A stretch of DNA of 64,000 nucleotides from an uncultured Bacteroidota bacterium (GCA_900696575.1 CAADHD010000016.1:62001-126000); one strand, 5' to 3'. Counted from the first letter of the stretch, positions 1 through 9,309 are shown. The notes: generated by a model not told the origin, from the letters alone. Numbers and translations: made by a program.

Positions 1-1438
1 TGAGGGCTCTTTTACTATCAACCTTTCCACTCCCGCAGGAACTTCTTTAGAAGAAAGCAACAAGATTGGAACAATGGCAGAAGAACTGATGCTGCAAGTT
101 CCCGAAGTAGAATATGTGAGCCGCAGAACGGGAAGGGCAGAGTTAGACGAACACGTTGAACCCGTTTCTAATTCTGAAATTGATGTGCTGCTGAAAACAA
201 ATTCTGAAAGAACCCGAAACGAAATTCTTGCTGACATCCGCAGCAAATTAGATATTCTCAAAGGCGTAACCGTAAATGTGGGGCAACCCATTTCACACCG
301 GTTAGACCATTTGCTTTCAGGTGTTCGCGCACAGGTTGCCATAAAACTTTTCGGCAGCGACCTTACGGATTTGAGAACAAACGCCAATCAAATTTCCGAA
401 ACCATCAAATCAATTCCCGGTGTAGTTGATGTGCAGATTGAAAAGCAGGTCATGGTTCCGCAACTGCTCATAAAAGTAAACCGCGAAGCTTTGCAGCGTT
501 ACGGATTGCAAGCAGGTAAAGTGGCAGAGGACCTGGAAATTTTTTACAACGGAAAAGTTACAGGACAAATACTTGACGGTAACAAAACCTTTGACATTCT
601 GCTTCGCACCACCGATGAAGAACGCACCAACATTGAAGCCATCCGAAACACCTTAATTGATGCGCCAAACGGAACGCTTATTCCATTGCAGCAAATCGCA
701 AGCATTGAATACACAACAAGCATCAACAGCATCATGCACGAAAACACACAGCGTAAGATTACCATCAGTTGCAATGTGCAGGGCAGGGACTTAGGAACAA
801 CCGTTCAGGAAATTCAAAACACAATCACCGCAAAAATAAAACTGCCCGAAGGTTATTTCGTGCAATACGGTGGGCAGTTTGAAAGCCAGAAATCAGCATC
901 ACGCCTCATTCTCTTTCTCAGCATCTTTTCCGTTATCGGAATTTTTCTTGTCCTCTATTCACATTTCAAATCCACCCAAATTACTTTGCAAATTATGCTC
1001 AACATTCCCTTGGCACTGATTGGTAGCGTAATTGCCGTGTTGCTCACAGGCGGAACTTTTTCAGTTGCAACAATGGTCGGCTTCATCACGCTTACAGGCA
1101 TTGCATCGCGCAACGGAATTATGATGATTTCTCACTACATACATTTGATGGAACACGAAGGCGAAACATTCAGCAAGCAAATGATAATTCGCGGCTCGCT
1201 AGAAAGATTAGTTCCTGTTTTAATGACCGCCTTGGTTGCGGCACTTGCACTAATTCCATTAACCTTAGATGCACAGGCATCAGGTAAAGAAATTCTTTAT
1301 CCCGTTGCCACCGTTATTTTGGGCGGGCTTATCAGCAGCACTCTTTTAGACATGATTGTAACGCCAGTCGTGTTTCATACTTTTGGTGAAAAGGCAATCA
1401 AAAAGCATTTTTTAAAAAGCGAAAAACTGGTTGAATAA
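1..1438 (+). CDS. Heavy-metal efflux RND transporter, CusA/CzcA family (5' end outside window)
   Basis: This is the C-terminal part, about 478 residues, of an inner-membrane RND pump of the heavy-metal efflux (HME) family. Such pumps export monovalent or divalent metal ions by proton antiport with a periplasmic adaptor and an outer-membrane channel. The reading frame is open from base 2, so the start lies upstream of the window. The visible part begins in the periplasmic porter region (STPAGTSLEES). It then has hydrophobic helices near residues 275-350 and 380-440 from the first visible Met at 74, with the typical loop GFITLTGIASRNGIMM, followed by a short basic tail. No adaptor or channel gene follows. 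The metal cannot be told from this half, because the charged residues of the central helix that distinguish Cu/Ag from Zn/Co/Cd pumps are not visible. Confidence 0.9.
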   Translation, partial: EGSFTINLSTPAGTSLEESNKIGTMAEELMLQVPEVEYVSRRTGRAELDEHVEPVSNSEIDVLLKTNSERTRNEILADIRSKLDILKGVTVNVGQPISHRLDHLLSGVRAQVAIKLFGSDLTDLRTNANQISETIKSIPGVVDVQIEKQVMVPQLLIKVNREALQRYGLQAGKVAEDLEIFYNGKVTGQILDGNKTFDILLRTTDEERTNIEAIRNTLIDAPNGTLIPLQQIASIEYTTSINSIMHENTQRKITISCNVQGRDLGTTVQEIQNTITAKIKLPEGYFVQYGGQFESQKSASRLILFLSIFSVIGIFLVLYSHFKSTQITLQIMLNIPLALIGSVIAVLLTGGTFSVATMVGFITLTGIASRNGIMMISHYIHLMEHEGETFSKQMIIRGSLERLVPVLMTALVAALALIPLTLDAQASGKEILYPVATVILGGLISSTLLDMIVTPVVFHTFGEKAIKKHFLKSEKLVE

Positions 1439-1566
1439 ATCAGATTCCTTTTCTGAGATAGAGATAAGCTATGTAAATGGAAGTTAGTCTTGTTGATCTT
1501 TAGCGTGTAATACTGATGGCTGGAAGTTTGAAACTTTCCATTTGAAAATTTAATGCATTAAACAAG

Positions 1567-3450
1567 TTATTCGACTGACGGAGCCGGTTTGCTTGTCTTA
1601 TCATGATCCATCATCCATTGCAGGGTTTGAAGCATGGAGTAAGCATAACTCTTCATAAGCGTTGTTTTATTCAGGGGTTGCTCTGTACTTCCCTTGAAAT
1701 TGTAAAATGTTTCTGAACCATATTTATTTATCACCAGCAGGCTGGTGCTGTCCATAATACATAATCTGTTATCCTGACTGAAATAGATAAACGGCCGCTT
1801 TTGATTGAGCGGATTTACGGCAAGCGTGTTATTGCTGAACGAAAATCCAGCAAGGTGCATCAGAAGCGGAACTATATCAGTTTGCATTACCGGATAATTA
1901 ATTTTATTTGAGTTCAGGTTAGGAGTAACAGCAACTAAAGGTACATGATTATGGCTTAGCGGAGCTTCAAACGCTGAAGGAAGATTTATTCCATGATCGC
2001 CTGTTAACACAAAAACGGTTTCATCATACCATAATTTTGATTTGGCTTCTTCAAAAAACTTCTGCAAGGCATAATCGGCATATTCATAAACCTGATTTAA
2101 GACTTCTTTACTCTTTGGCTTAAATAAAGTGTGCTTTGGCATTTCCTGGGGCGGGTGTGTGCTGATGGTAAGGATGGTTGAGAAAAATTTTGTGTCAGAT
2201 TCATACAGTGAATCCATCTGTTGAATGGCAAATTCAAAAAGATATTCATCCGAAACACCCCATACATTTTCAATTTTGGTTTGATCATAATCTTTCCGGC
2301 CAAAAATCCGGTCAATTCCATTTCGGGGAAGAAAGAAACCGTTGTTATCAAACTCTTCATCATGGGCAACAAAATAGTTAGTGTAATAACTCTTCTCTTT
2401 CAGCAATTGCGGCAAACCGTAAAAAGCGAGCGATTGTGAACTTACATGCGAAAACGGATGGCGCGACATCAATGCCGGCATACCATACAAAGCAGCAAAA
2501 ACTCCGTTGCAGGTATGTATTCCTGCCGAGTAACATTGGCTGAAGTAAAGCGAAGCATGAGCAACACTGTCTAAAAACGGAGTGAGTTTTCTTCCATCTT
2601 GTTTCAGTCCGGTCATATCCATGCTCATACCTTCCATCAGAATTAATACAATGTTGAATTTTTTATCAGACGAAGAATTATTTTCCATTCTGAGAACAGG
2701 AAATCCGTCATGTCCATCAGCGCCTAATTCTTTTTGCGCGTAACTTATGGCATCCTCTGTTTTCTTGAAATAATCAAGTTTAAAAAAATGGAAACTGTCG
2801 TACCACGTATAAACAGGGTTAAGGCTCATTTGATTGATGTCGCTGTTATTGGTAAAGAAAGCATCTTTCATACCGGGCGGCCGTTTCAGCCGTGCACCGC
2901 GCATTCCATAAAAAAGCAGGGCAGAAACAAGAATCAAAACCGGCCAACGAGAGGCATGGTAGTTGTTTTCATTCAGAAATTTTTTTCTGACTAATTTAAA
3001 CATGAAGGTTACCAGAGTTATTAGAACCAAAGCAGCAATAAGGTAGGGGAAAAATAATTTTTCGCTGAACATAAATTGCATAGATTGGCCGAAATCTTCA
3101 ATCCACAACAGTGCAGCCGTTGTAATTCTTGAATGAAAGAAATGGTAGAAAGGAAAATCGGCTATAACGATAATGATGGTTGAAAGAAGCGTTATGGCCA
3201 TCAGCGAATGTGCTGTTGTCTGTAGTGCTTTTCCTGCTTTTGCTCCAATAAATAATGAAATACAAATCATTATAAATGGAAGAGCAATCAGGTAAGAGGC
3301 AGCCATCAGGTCAAATTCGAAGCCTGTCCTGAAAACCCTGCCCGGCACATCAGCCTTTACAAAAAGAAAGTAAAAAATCAGCCTTGATACTGTGAAAATC
3401 AAAAGCAGAAAAGTAAAATTGAAAAGAAAATAAAATGGCCAGCGTGGCAT
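1567..3450 (-). CDS. LTA synthase family / sulfatase-fold membrane phosphotransferase
   Basis: This 627-aa protein has about five N-terminal membrane helices (residues 1-160) and an extracytoplasmic sulfatase/alkaline-phosphatase-fold domain (about 265-565). The metal-site motifs are visible: VLILMEGMS with its Glu near 274, HTCNG near 311 with the likely nucleophile Thr, and TGDHG near 482. The family (LtaS, MdoB/OpgB and relatives) transfers phosphoglycerol or phosphoethanolamine head groups onto lipids or glycans. A Gram-negative bacterium would not make true lipoteichoic acid, so an envelope-modifying role is inferred. The start codon overlaps the stop of the upstream aminotransferase gene as TAATG, which indicates translational coupling. 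The acceptor and donor are unknown. Confidence 0.85.
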   Translation of the reverse strand: MPRWPFYFLFNFTFLLLIFTVSRLIFYFLFVKADVPGRVFRTGFEFDLMAASYLIALPFIMICISLFIGAKAGKALQTTAHSLMAITLLSTIIIVIADFPFYHFFHSRITTAALLWIEDFGQSMQFMFSEKLFFPYLIAALVLITLVTFMFKLVRKKFLNENNYHASRWPVLILVSALLFYGMRGARLKRPPGMKDAFFTNNSDINQMSLNPVYTWYDSFHFFKLDYFKKTEDAISYAQKELGADGHDGFPVLRMENNSSSDKKFNIVLILMEGMSMDMTGLKQDGRKLTPFLDSVAHASLYFSQCYSAGIHTCNGVFAALYGMPALMSRHPFSHVSSQSLAFYGLPQLLKEKSYYTNYFVAHDEEFDNNGFFLPRNGIDRIFGRKDYDQTKIENVWGVSDEYLFEFAIQQMDSLYESDTKFFSTILTISTHPPQEMPKHTLFKPKSKEVLNQVYEYADYALQKFFEEAKSKLWYDETVFVLTGDHGINLPSAFEAPLSHNHVPLVAVTPNLNSNKINYPVMQTDIVPLLMHLAGFSFSNNTLAVNPLNQKRPFIYFSQDNRLCIMDSTSLLVINKYGSETFYNFKGSTEQPLNKTTLMKSYAYSMLQTLQWMMDHDKTSKPAPSVE

Positions 3451-4739
3451 TAGTTTCCCGATTCGGCTATCTCTGCTATGGCCTTCACCAGGAGGTCAAG
3501 GTCGGATGTTGAAGTATAAACATGTGGTGTAATTCTTACGCCATCTATATTTTCCCATGTAATGGGGGCTGTATGGATTCTGTATTTCTCAAGCAATCGC
3601 GATTCTATGTCAGAGGTATTAATTCCGTCAATTCTGAAATTACATAGTGCGCATGATTTGTCAGGATTCAAAGTGGTATTAAATTTCACTCGGGGAATGT
3701 TTTTCACTTTATCTGTCCAGTATTGCTTTAAAAATTTTAACCGGGCTAATTTTCTTTCAGCGCCAATGGTGTTGTGAAAATCGGCTGCCTGGCTGATAGC
3801 ATGCTCAATCGGGAAACTGCGGGTACCAAGAGTTTCGAATTTACGAATGTTATCCATCTTCGGATTGTCATTAGGAAACAATGGCCATAGATTTTTAATT
3901 TTTTCTTTTCGCACATACAGCAGGCCAGCGCCAAAAGGAGCACAAAGCCATTTATGCAAACTGGTTCCGCCATAATCGCAGCCGGTGTCAGGAAAGTTAA
4001 AATTCAAGTGAGCGAAGGAATGAGCTGCATCCAGCACCACTTCTATATTTCGCTTATGTGCTTCATCGGCAATTTTACGTGCAGGTAAAATCTGGCCTGT
4101 CCAGTTAATCACATGAGTGATTTGCACCACTTTGGTTTTTGAAGTGAATGCATTTTTAAAAGCATTGACAATTTTTTCATCCTCATCAATGGGAAGTTCA
4201 AGGTTTAACCAAACGAGTTTTATGCCTTCTCGCATTTCTCTTTGCTTCCATGCCTGAATCATGTTCGGATAATCCTGTTTTGTCAATACTACTTCATCAC
4301 CGGCTTTCAGGTCAATTCCGAAAATGACTGTATCGAGTGCTTCGGTAGAATTCCGGTTAATGGCAATTTCTTCAGGAGAACAACCTGCCAGTCCGGCTAA
4401 TTTGTTTCTTAAGGTTTCGCGCCCTTTATCAAGAATACGCCACATGTAATAAGAGGGGCCTTCATTGCACATCTGGTAATAACGGATCATGGCATCCTGC
4501 ACTTGTTTTGGCTGTGGCGATACTCCGCCATTATTCAGGTTGATGATTCCCTGCGATACGGTAAAACACTCACGAACCCATCCCCAGAAATCCTCATCAG
4601 AGGCAACCTGCAACGGATCGAGTGCATCAACGCGCTTTAATTCTTTTTTAAACCCTGCCGAAAAAACTTTTTCATTCAGCAGCGGCAACGACAGGGCTGC
4701 TGCCCCGCATTGTTTCATAAATTTTCTTCTTGATGACAT
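3450..4739 (-). CDS. Class V aminotransferase-fold PLP enzyme with a Tat signal (isopenicillin N epimerase-like)
   Basis: This 429-aa protein opens with a twin-arginine signal (SSRRKFMKQCGAAAL), so it is probably exported folded with its cofactor. The body is a fold-type I PLP enzyme of aminotransferase class V, in the group often annotated as isopenicillin N epimerase or selenocysteine lyase-like. LNNGGVSPQP binds substrate or cofactor near the N-terminus, VVLDAAHSFAHLNF carries the Asp that contacts the pyridine nitrogen, and TSLHKWLCAPFG holds the Schiff-base Lys near residue 263. The substrate cannot be predicted. It is the first gene of a two-gene unit with the LTA-synthase-like gene. 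A weak promoter element (TAACTTTA, 4756-4763) lies upstream. Confidence 0.85.
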   Translation of the reverse strand: MSSRRKFMKQCGAAALSLPLLNEKVFSAGFKKELKRVDALDPLQVASDEDFWGWVRECFTVSQGIINLNNGGVSPQPKQVQDAMIRYYQMCNEGPSYYMWRILDKGRETLRNKLAGLAGCSPEEIAINRNSTEALDTVIFGIDLKAGDEVVLTKQDYPNMIQAWKQREMREGIKLVWLNLELPIDEDEKIVNAFKNAFTSKTKVVQITHVINWTGQILPARKIADEAHKRNIEVVLDAAHSFAHLNFNFPDTGCDYGGTSLHKWLCAPFGAGLLYVRKEKIKNLWPLFPNDNPKMDNIRKFETLGTRSFPIEHAISQAADFHNTIGAERKLARLKFLKQYWTDKVKNIPRVKFNTTLNPDKSCALCNFRIDGINTSDIESRLLEKYRIHTAPITWENIDGVRITPHVYTSTSDLDLLVKAIAEIAESGN

Positions 4740-4852
4740 GAGGAAAAATTTTTGGTAAAGTTAATGGAATGATAACATTAAACAGGTTTTAATCTTATTC
4801 TATAATCTACCGTTTGTTGAAAAGTATTTGTTTAGATCAGCAACTTATTTTT

Positions 4853-4860
4853 AAGATTTG
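4853..4860 (+). promoter_or_regulatory. Weak -7 element upstream of the transketolase gene
   Basis: AAGATTTG matches the Bacteroidota -7 consensus TAnnTTTG at all positions but the first, and it ends 16 nt before the transketolase ATG. No clear -33 TTG was found at the usual distance, so this is only a candidate. Confidence 0.35.
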
Positions 4861-4876
4861 CCGCAAGTAAAAAATT

Positions 4877-5722
4877 ATGCACTCAATTGAACAGCTCCGG
4901 AAAATTTGTACTCAGGTACGCAGGGATATAATCAGGATGGTGCATGGAGCGCAAAGCGGGCATCCGGGCGGGTCGTTGGGATGTACGGAGTTTATGGTGG
5001 CCTTGTATTTTTCTGTGTTGAATCATGATCCGGAAAATTTTTCCATGGAAGGCCGTCATCAGGATTTGTTCTTTCTTTCCAATGGTCATATATCACCCGT
5101 GTGGTACAGTGTACTTTCCCGTTCGGGCTATTTTGATAAAAAAGAACTTTCAACTTTCCGGAAACTAAACTCCCGTCTTCAGGGTCACCCCGCAACGCAT
5201 GAAGGCCTGCCGGGAGTAAGAGTGGCTTCCGGCTCCTTAGGTCAGGGATTAAGTGTGGCCGTTGGAGCAGCTTTGGGTAAAAAGCTTGATGGAGATACCG
5301 GCCTGGTTTATTCGTTACATGGCGATGGAGAAATACAGGAAGGGCAGATATGGGAAGCAGCCATGTATGCTTCAGCAAATAAGATTGACAACCTTATTTC
5401 GACCATTGATGTCAATGGTCAGCAGATTGACGGAAGCACCGATGAAGTTTTAAACCTTGGAAATCTCAAAGACAAATGGATTGCATTCGGATGGGAGGTT
5501 TTTGAAATGGATGGCCATAATGTGGATGACATTCTTAAAATCTTTGAAAAAGCGAAAGAATCGTCAGGAAAAGGAAAACCCGTAATGATTCTGATGAAAA
5601 CAGTTATGGGGCAAGGTGTTGATTTTATGATGAACACCCATAAATGGCATGGCGTTGCTCCCAACGATAGAGAGGCAGAAACTGCACTTTCACAATTGGA
5701 AGAAACCCTTGGAGACTATTGA
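4877..5722 (+). CDS. Transketolase, N-terminal (thiamine diphosphate-binding) subunit
   Basis: This 281-aa protein covers only the N-terminal domain of transketolase, the pentose phosphate enzyme that moves two-carbon ketol units between sugar phosphates. SGHPGGSLG near residue 30 and HGDGEIQEGQIWEA near 148-161 are the TPP/Mg-binding motifs, with the following Asn in DVNGQQIDG. Full-length enzymes are about 650-670 aa. Many bacteria encode the enzyme as two genes, with the C-terminal pyrimidine-binding and transketolase-C half next door. Here the next 200 bases lead into tRNA genes and no C-terminal partner occurs anywhere in the window. The protein ends cleanly (LEETLGDY), so it is a designed half and not a truncation. 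Confidence 0.92.
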   Translation: MHSIEQLRKICTQVRRDIIRMVHGAQSGHPGGSLGCTEFMVALYFSVLNHDPENFSMEGRHQDLFFLSNGHISPVWYSVLSRSGYFDKKELSTFRKLNSRLQGHPATHEGLPGVRVASGSLGQGLSVAVGAALGKKLDGDTGLVYSLHGDGEIQEGQIWEAAMYASANKIDNLISTIDVNGQQIDGSTDEVLNLGNLKDKWIAFGWEVFEMDGHNVDDILKIFEKAKESSGKGKPVMILMKTVMGQGVDFMMNTHKWHGVAPNDREAETALSQLEETLGDY

Positions 5723-5790
5723 ATTTTTGTTCCCAACAAAAAAGGGATTTACAGGCGGTTAAATTCAATTTAAATTTTTTTTCACACTAC

Positions 5791-5820
5791 TTGTATCTGT
5801 TACAATCTTTTATACATTTG
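5791..5820 (+). promoter_or_regulatory. Consensus Bacteroidota promoter for the tRNA-tuf operon
   Basis: A TTG (-33) at 5791-5793 is followed after exactly 19 nt by TACATTTG at 5813-5820, a perfect match to the TAnnTTTG -7 element used by the primary sigma factor of this phylum. Transcription would begin near 5826, about 120 nt before the first tRNA. It is the best promoter seen in the window, as expected for a tRNA and translation operon. Confidence 0.8.
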
Positions 5821-5946
5821 CCGTCCCTTTTTTGGGGGGTAATAGTATTATTAGTCTTTGACAATCAGGAAGAAAGCAAATTAGTAAGCAGGTATGGGCA
5901 ACGGCCTGCCCTGTTTAAAGAAAACATAAAAGCGCTTTCCGAACCT

Positions 5947-6020
5947 GCCGATGTAGCTCAGTTGGCCAGAGCTACTGATTTGTAATCAGTGGGTCGGGGG
6001 TTCGAATCCCTCCATCGGCT
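5947..6020 (+). tRNA. tRNA-Thr (anticodon TGT)
   Basis: The 74-nt sequence folds as a tRNA. The acceptor stem GCCGATG pairs with CATCGGC and is followed by discriminator T. The anticodon stem ACTGA/TCAGT encloses loop TTTGTAA with anticodon TGT, and the T-loop is TTCGAAT. CCA is not encoded. It is the first of four tRNAs before tuf. Confidence 0.97.
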
Positions 6021-6048
6021 CGCGATCTTTGAAAGAAATTGACTTGTA

Positions 6049-6131
6049 GGGGCGATACCAGAGTGGCCAAATGGGGCAGACTGTAAATCTGCTGTCTTAC
6101 GACTTCGGTGGTTCGAATCCATCTCGCCCCA
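6049..6131 (+). tRNA. tRNA-Tyr (anticodon GTA)
   Basis: This is an 83-nt class II tRNA. Acceptor GGGGCGA pairs with TCGCCCC and the discriminator is A. The anticodon stem GCAGA/TCTGC holds loop CTGTAAA with anticodon GTA. A long variable arm (about TGTCTTACGACTTCG) is present, as expected for bacterial tRNA-Tyr. CCA is not encoded. Confidence 0.97.
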
Positions 6132-6218
6132 CTTTAGTCGTAAGTCTGCTATTAGTTCTTTGAATGCATAGTGAAATTTAGATAGGTGACTGGTTCCAAG
6201 TCAACCGTCATTCAAAAA

Positions 6219-6291
6219 GCGGAAGTAGCTCATTTGGTAGAGCATCAGCCTTCCAAGCTGAGGGTGGCGGGTTCGAGCCCCGTCTTCCGCT
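6219..6291 (+). tRNA. tRNA-Gly (anticodon TCC)
   Basis: This is a 73-nt tRNA. Acceptor GCGGAAG pairs with CTTCCGC and the discriminator is T. The anticodon stem TCAGC/GCTGA holds loop CTTCCAA with anticodon TCC. CCA is not encoded. Confidence 0.97.
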
Positions 6292-6369
6292 CATGAGGGT
6301 GGTCCCGCCTCAGGCGGGATCTTTCGCTCTTGTCAGGAGTTGAAAATTATTAACCTCAGACTTACTGAA

Positions 6370-6441
<72 letters not shown>

Positions 6442-6634
6442 CAACGGCTTAGCGGTGATTGGGGAAGAAAGAAATTGTCTAGTCATAGAGTTGCCGTGCG
6501 TACCCTCAAACAGAGGCAACGGAATAGAGAGGGGAGAGTTTTCAAACGTCAATTTCTGAATTTCACTATTACGGATACTGAATTATAAACATCAACATAA
6601 ATAAATCATACTAAACAACTAAACATCAAATAAA

Positions 6635-7822
6635 ATGGCTAAAGAAAAATTTGATCGTTCCAAACCCCATGTAAACATTGGAACAATTGGTCACGTTGAC
6701 CATGGAAAAACCACACTAACTGCAGCAATTACCACAGTACTTGCAGATAAAGGATTTGCAGAAATCCGTTCATTCGATTCAATTGATAACGCGCCCGAAG
6801 AAAAAGAGCGTGGTATTACCATCAATACTGCTCACGTTGAGTATCAGACCGAAAAACGTCATTATGCGCACGTTGATTGTCCCGGTCACGCTGATTATGT
6901 AAAAAACATGGTTACAGGTGCTGCTCAGATGGATGGCGCCATTCTCGTAGTGGCTGCAACCGATGGCCCTATGCCTCAGACCCGCGAGCATATTCTGCTT
7001 GCCCGTCAGGTAGGAGTACCTAAAATTGTTGTATTCATGAATAAAGTTGACATGGTTGACGACCCTGAGTTGCTTGACCTTGTTGAAATGGAAATACGTG
7101 AACTGTTAAGCTTTTATGAGTTTGATGGTGCTAATACTCCCATCATTCGCGGTTCGGCATTGGGCGGATTGAACAAAGATGCAAAATGGGTTCCAACCAT
7201 TATGCAGTTGATGGATGCAGTGGATACATATATTCCGATTCCTCCGCGTGATATTGATAAGCCATTTCTTATGCCTGTGGAAGACGTGTTTTCCATTACA
7301 GGACGTGGTACAGTAGCAACAGGCCGTATTGAAAGAGGAGTTATCAACTCAAATGATAACGTTGAAATTATCGGAATGCAGGAAAAGAAACTAACCTCAA
7401 CGGTTACCGGTGTGGAAATGTTCCGCAAAATTCTTGATCGCGGTGAAGCCGGTGATAATGTAGGATTGTTGCTGCGTGGAATCGAAAAGAATGATATCCG
7501 CAGAGGAATGGTAATTGCCAAACCGGGTTCCATTACTCCCCATACTGATTTCAAAGCCGAGATCTACGTATTAAAGAAAGAAGAAGGCGGGCGCCATACT
7601 CCTTTCCATAATAAATACCGTCCTCAGTTTTACCTGCGTACTACCGATGTAACCGGAGAAATCGAATTACCGGAAGGCCGCGAGATGGTGATGCCGGGCG
7701 ATAACGTAACTATTACAGTTAAGCTGATCGTTCCTGTGGCTATGGATAAAGGTCTTCGTTTCGCTATTCGCGAAGGTGGCCGAACCGTAGGTGCCGGTCA
7801 GGTAACAGAGATAATTAAATAA
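6635..7822 (+). CDS. tuf: Elongation factor Tu
   Basis: EF-Tu (395 aa) is the GTPase that delivers aminoacyl-tRNA to the ribosomal A site. The GTPase motifs are all present: GHVDHGKT (P-loop), the switch I/II region with DCPGHADY, and NKVDM for guanine recognition. Domains 2 and 3 follow, with the family signature RTTDVTG near residue 334. Length is normal. The ATG follows a long A-rich leader with no clear Shine-Dalgarno site. It lies between four tRNAs and tRNA-Trp, a conserved bacterial arrangement, and is probably co-transcribed with them from the promoter at 5791. Confidence 0.99.
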   Translation: MAKEKFDRSKPHVNIGTIGHVDHGKTTLTAAITTVLADKGFAEIRSFDSIDNAPEEKERGITINTAHVEYQTEKRHYAHVDCPGHADYVKNMVTGAAQMDGAILVVAATDGPMPQTREHILLARQVGVPKIVVFMNKVDMVDDPELLDLVEMEIRELLSFYEFDGANTPIIRGSALGGLNKDAKWVPTIMQLMDAVDTYIPIPPRDIDKPFLMPVEDVFSITGRGTVATGRIERGVINSNDNVEIIGMQEKKLTSTVTGVEMFRKILDRGEAGDNVGLLLRGIEKNDIRRGMVIAKPGSITPHTDFKAEIYVLKKEEGGRHTPFHNKYRPQFYLRTTDVTGEIELPEGREMVMPGDNVTITVKLIVPVAMDKGLRFAIREGGRTVGAGQVTEIIK

Positions 7823-7839
7823 GATCGTTTACGGTTTAA

Positions 7840-7875
7840 GGTTTACGGGTTATTTTAAGCCGTAATCCGTAAACC
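7840..7875 (+). other. Inverted repeats between tuf and tRNA-Trp
   Basis: GGTTTACGG (7840-7848) pairs with CCGTAAACC (7867-7875). A second partner, CCGTAA at 7860-7865, can pair with TTACGG (7843-7848) instead, giving two mutually exclusive hairpins. Copies of the GTTTACGG word also occur at 7827 and, inverted, near 7882. There is no T-run, so this is more likely a processing or stabilising structure than a terminator. Confidence 0.5.
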
Positions 7876-7892
7876 GGAGGCTGTAAACTTCT

Positions 7893-7963
7893 ACGGGTGT
7901 AGTTCAAGGGTAGAATAGCGGTCTCCAAAACCGTTGATGGGAGTTCGAATCTCTCCACCCGTG
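7893..7963 (+). tRNA. tRNA-Trp (anticodon CCA)
   Basis: This is a 71-nt tRNA. Acceptor ACGGGTG pairs with CACCCGT and the discriminator is G. The anticodon stem GCGGT/ACCGT holds loop CTCCAAA with anticodon CCA. Its place between tuf and secE is conserved across many bacteria. CCA at the 3' end is not encoded. Confidence 0.97.
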
Positions 7964-8002
7964 CTGAAATTAATAATCAAGTATCCAACTAAGGAACAAA
8001 AG

Positions 8003-8197
8003 ATGACAAAGTTTAAAAATTACCTGTCAGAGTGCTACACAGAGTTAACCACCAAGGTATCGTGGCCGGCATGGTCAGAACTGCAAAGCAGCGCCATAGT
8101 AGTGCTTGTGGCAGCCATGATAATCGGTATCATCGTTTTTCTGATGGATACAGTTTTTCAGGGTACCATGAATTTTATTTATTCCATTTTCTCTTAA
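8003..8197 (+). CDS. secE: Preprotein translocase subunit SecE
   Basis: SecE is the small essential subunit of the SecYEG channel that clamps SecY in the inner membrane. This protein is 64 aa, with an amphipathic N-terminal part (LTTKVSWPAWSELQ, the conserved SecE motif) and a single membrane helix (about 30-50). The frame is also open upstream to 7934, but that would run into the tRNA-Trp gene, so the ATG at 8003 (MTKFKNYL) is the start. nusG follows after 18 nt. Confidence 0.95.
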   Translation: MTKFKNYLSECYTELTTKVSWPAWSELQSSAIVVLVAAMIIGIIVFLMDTVFQGTMNFIYSIFS

Positions 8198-8215
8198 CCA
8201 ACGTTTTATCAAATC

Positions 8216-8764
8216 ATGACATCCTCCGAAGGTAAAAAATGGTATGTGCTTCGTGCCCTCAGCGGTAAAGAGAAGAAGGTGAAGCAATACATAGAAAGCG
8301 AAATAAAGCGGAACAATCTGGGGAACTATGTTGCTCAGGTACTTATTCCCAGCATGAAGGAGGTAACGATTAAGAATGGCAAAAAAGTAACCAAGGAAAA
8401 AAACCCGTTACCGGGCTACATTCTGATTGAGGCTGAATTAACAGGCGAAGTGCCTCATATAATTGAGAATGTTACCGGAGTTATTAACTTTCTTGGCCCT
8501 AAAGGAAAGCAGCCTGAACCGCTGCGGCCTGCCGAGGTTAACAGATTGCTGGGTAAAATGGATGAGTTGGCCGATGCGGAAGAAGTAATTACTATACCTT
8601 TTCATGTTGGCGATGCAGTAAAAGTTACCGATGGACCATTCAATTCGTTCAGCGGTGTGATTGAAGAAGTAAACGAGGAAAAGAAAAAACTGAAAGTGAT
8701 GGTTAAAATTTTCGGAAGAAGAACACCTCTTGAACTGAGTTATATGCAGGTGGAAAAAGAATAA
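8216..8764 (+). CDS. nusG: Transcription termination/antitermination protein NusG
   Basis: NusG (182 aa) binds RNA polymerase as an elongation factor and links it to Rho and to the leading ribosome. The N-terminal NGN domain (KKWYVLRALSGKEKKV onward) binds the polymerase clamp. The C-terminal KOW domain (about 128-182) contains VTDGPFNSFSGVIEEVN. Length is normal for the phylum. It sits between secE and rplK, the conserved order. Confidence 0.97.
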   Translation: MTSSEGKKWYVLRALSGKEKKVKQYIESEIKRNNLGNYVAQVLIPSMKEVTIKNGKKVTKEKNPLPGYILIEAELTGEVPHIIENVTGVINFLGPKGKQPEPLRPAEVNRLLGKMDELADAEEVITIPFHVGDAVKVTDGPFNSFSGVIEEVNEEKKKLKVMVKIFGRRTPLELSYMQVEKE

Positions 8765-8811
8765 ATTTCAAATAATATCAATCTCAATAACAGAATTAAA
8801 TAACAAAGAAT

Positions 8812-9249
8812 ATGGCAAAGGAAATAGGCGCAATAGTAAAACTACAGGTTAAAGGAGGCGCTGCTAATCCCGCTCCACCTATTGGCCCCGCATTAGGAGC
8901 CAAAGGAGTTAACATCATGGAGTTCTGCAAGCAGTTCAATGCACGAACTCAGGAGCAGGCCGGCAAGGTACTCCCTGTAATACTGACAGTATATACCGAT
9001 AAGTCTTTTGAATTTATCATCAAAACACCCCCGGTGGCTGTACAACTTCTTGAAGTTACAAAGCAAAAAAGCGGATCACCGGAGCCTAACCGCAAAAAAG
9101 TAGCAACGGTTAATTGGGATCAGGTTAAGAAAATTGCTGAAGCAAAAATGCCTGACCTTAATTGTTTTACCATCGAATCGGCCATGAGTATGGTTGCCGG
9201 AACGGCACGTAGCATGGGCATTAATGTGGAAGGAACAAAACCATTTTAA
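8812..9249 (+). CDS. rplK: 50S ribosomal protein L11
   Basis: L11 (145 aa) forms the stalk base with 23S rRNA, at the GTPase-associated centre. The N-terminal domain has the conserved [20 protein letters not shown], and the C-terminal rRNA-binding domain ends in [12 protein letters not shown]. Length is normal. It is followed by rplA after a 60-nt gap. Confidence 0.98.
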   Translation: MAKEIGAIVKLQVKGGAANPAPPIGPALGAKGVNIMEFCKQFNARTQEQAGKVLPVILTVYTDKSFEFIIKTPPVAVQLLEVTKQKSGSPEPNRKKVATVNWDQVKKIAEAKMPDLNCFTIESAMSMVAGTARSMGINVEGTKPF

Positions 9250-9309
9250 TATTCACTTGTTGGAGGTTCGCTTTAAGCGTACCGTTTGCACAACATAAAC
9301 TTTAATAAA

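Noticed and set aside
7934-8002. Longer secE start
   Set aside because: It would begin inside the tRNA-Trp gene, and the extra residues match nothing in SecE.
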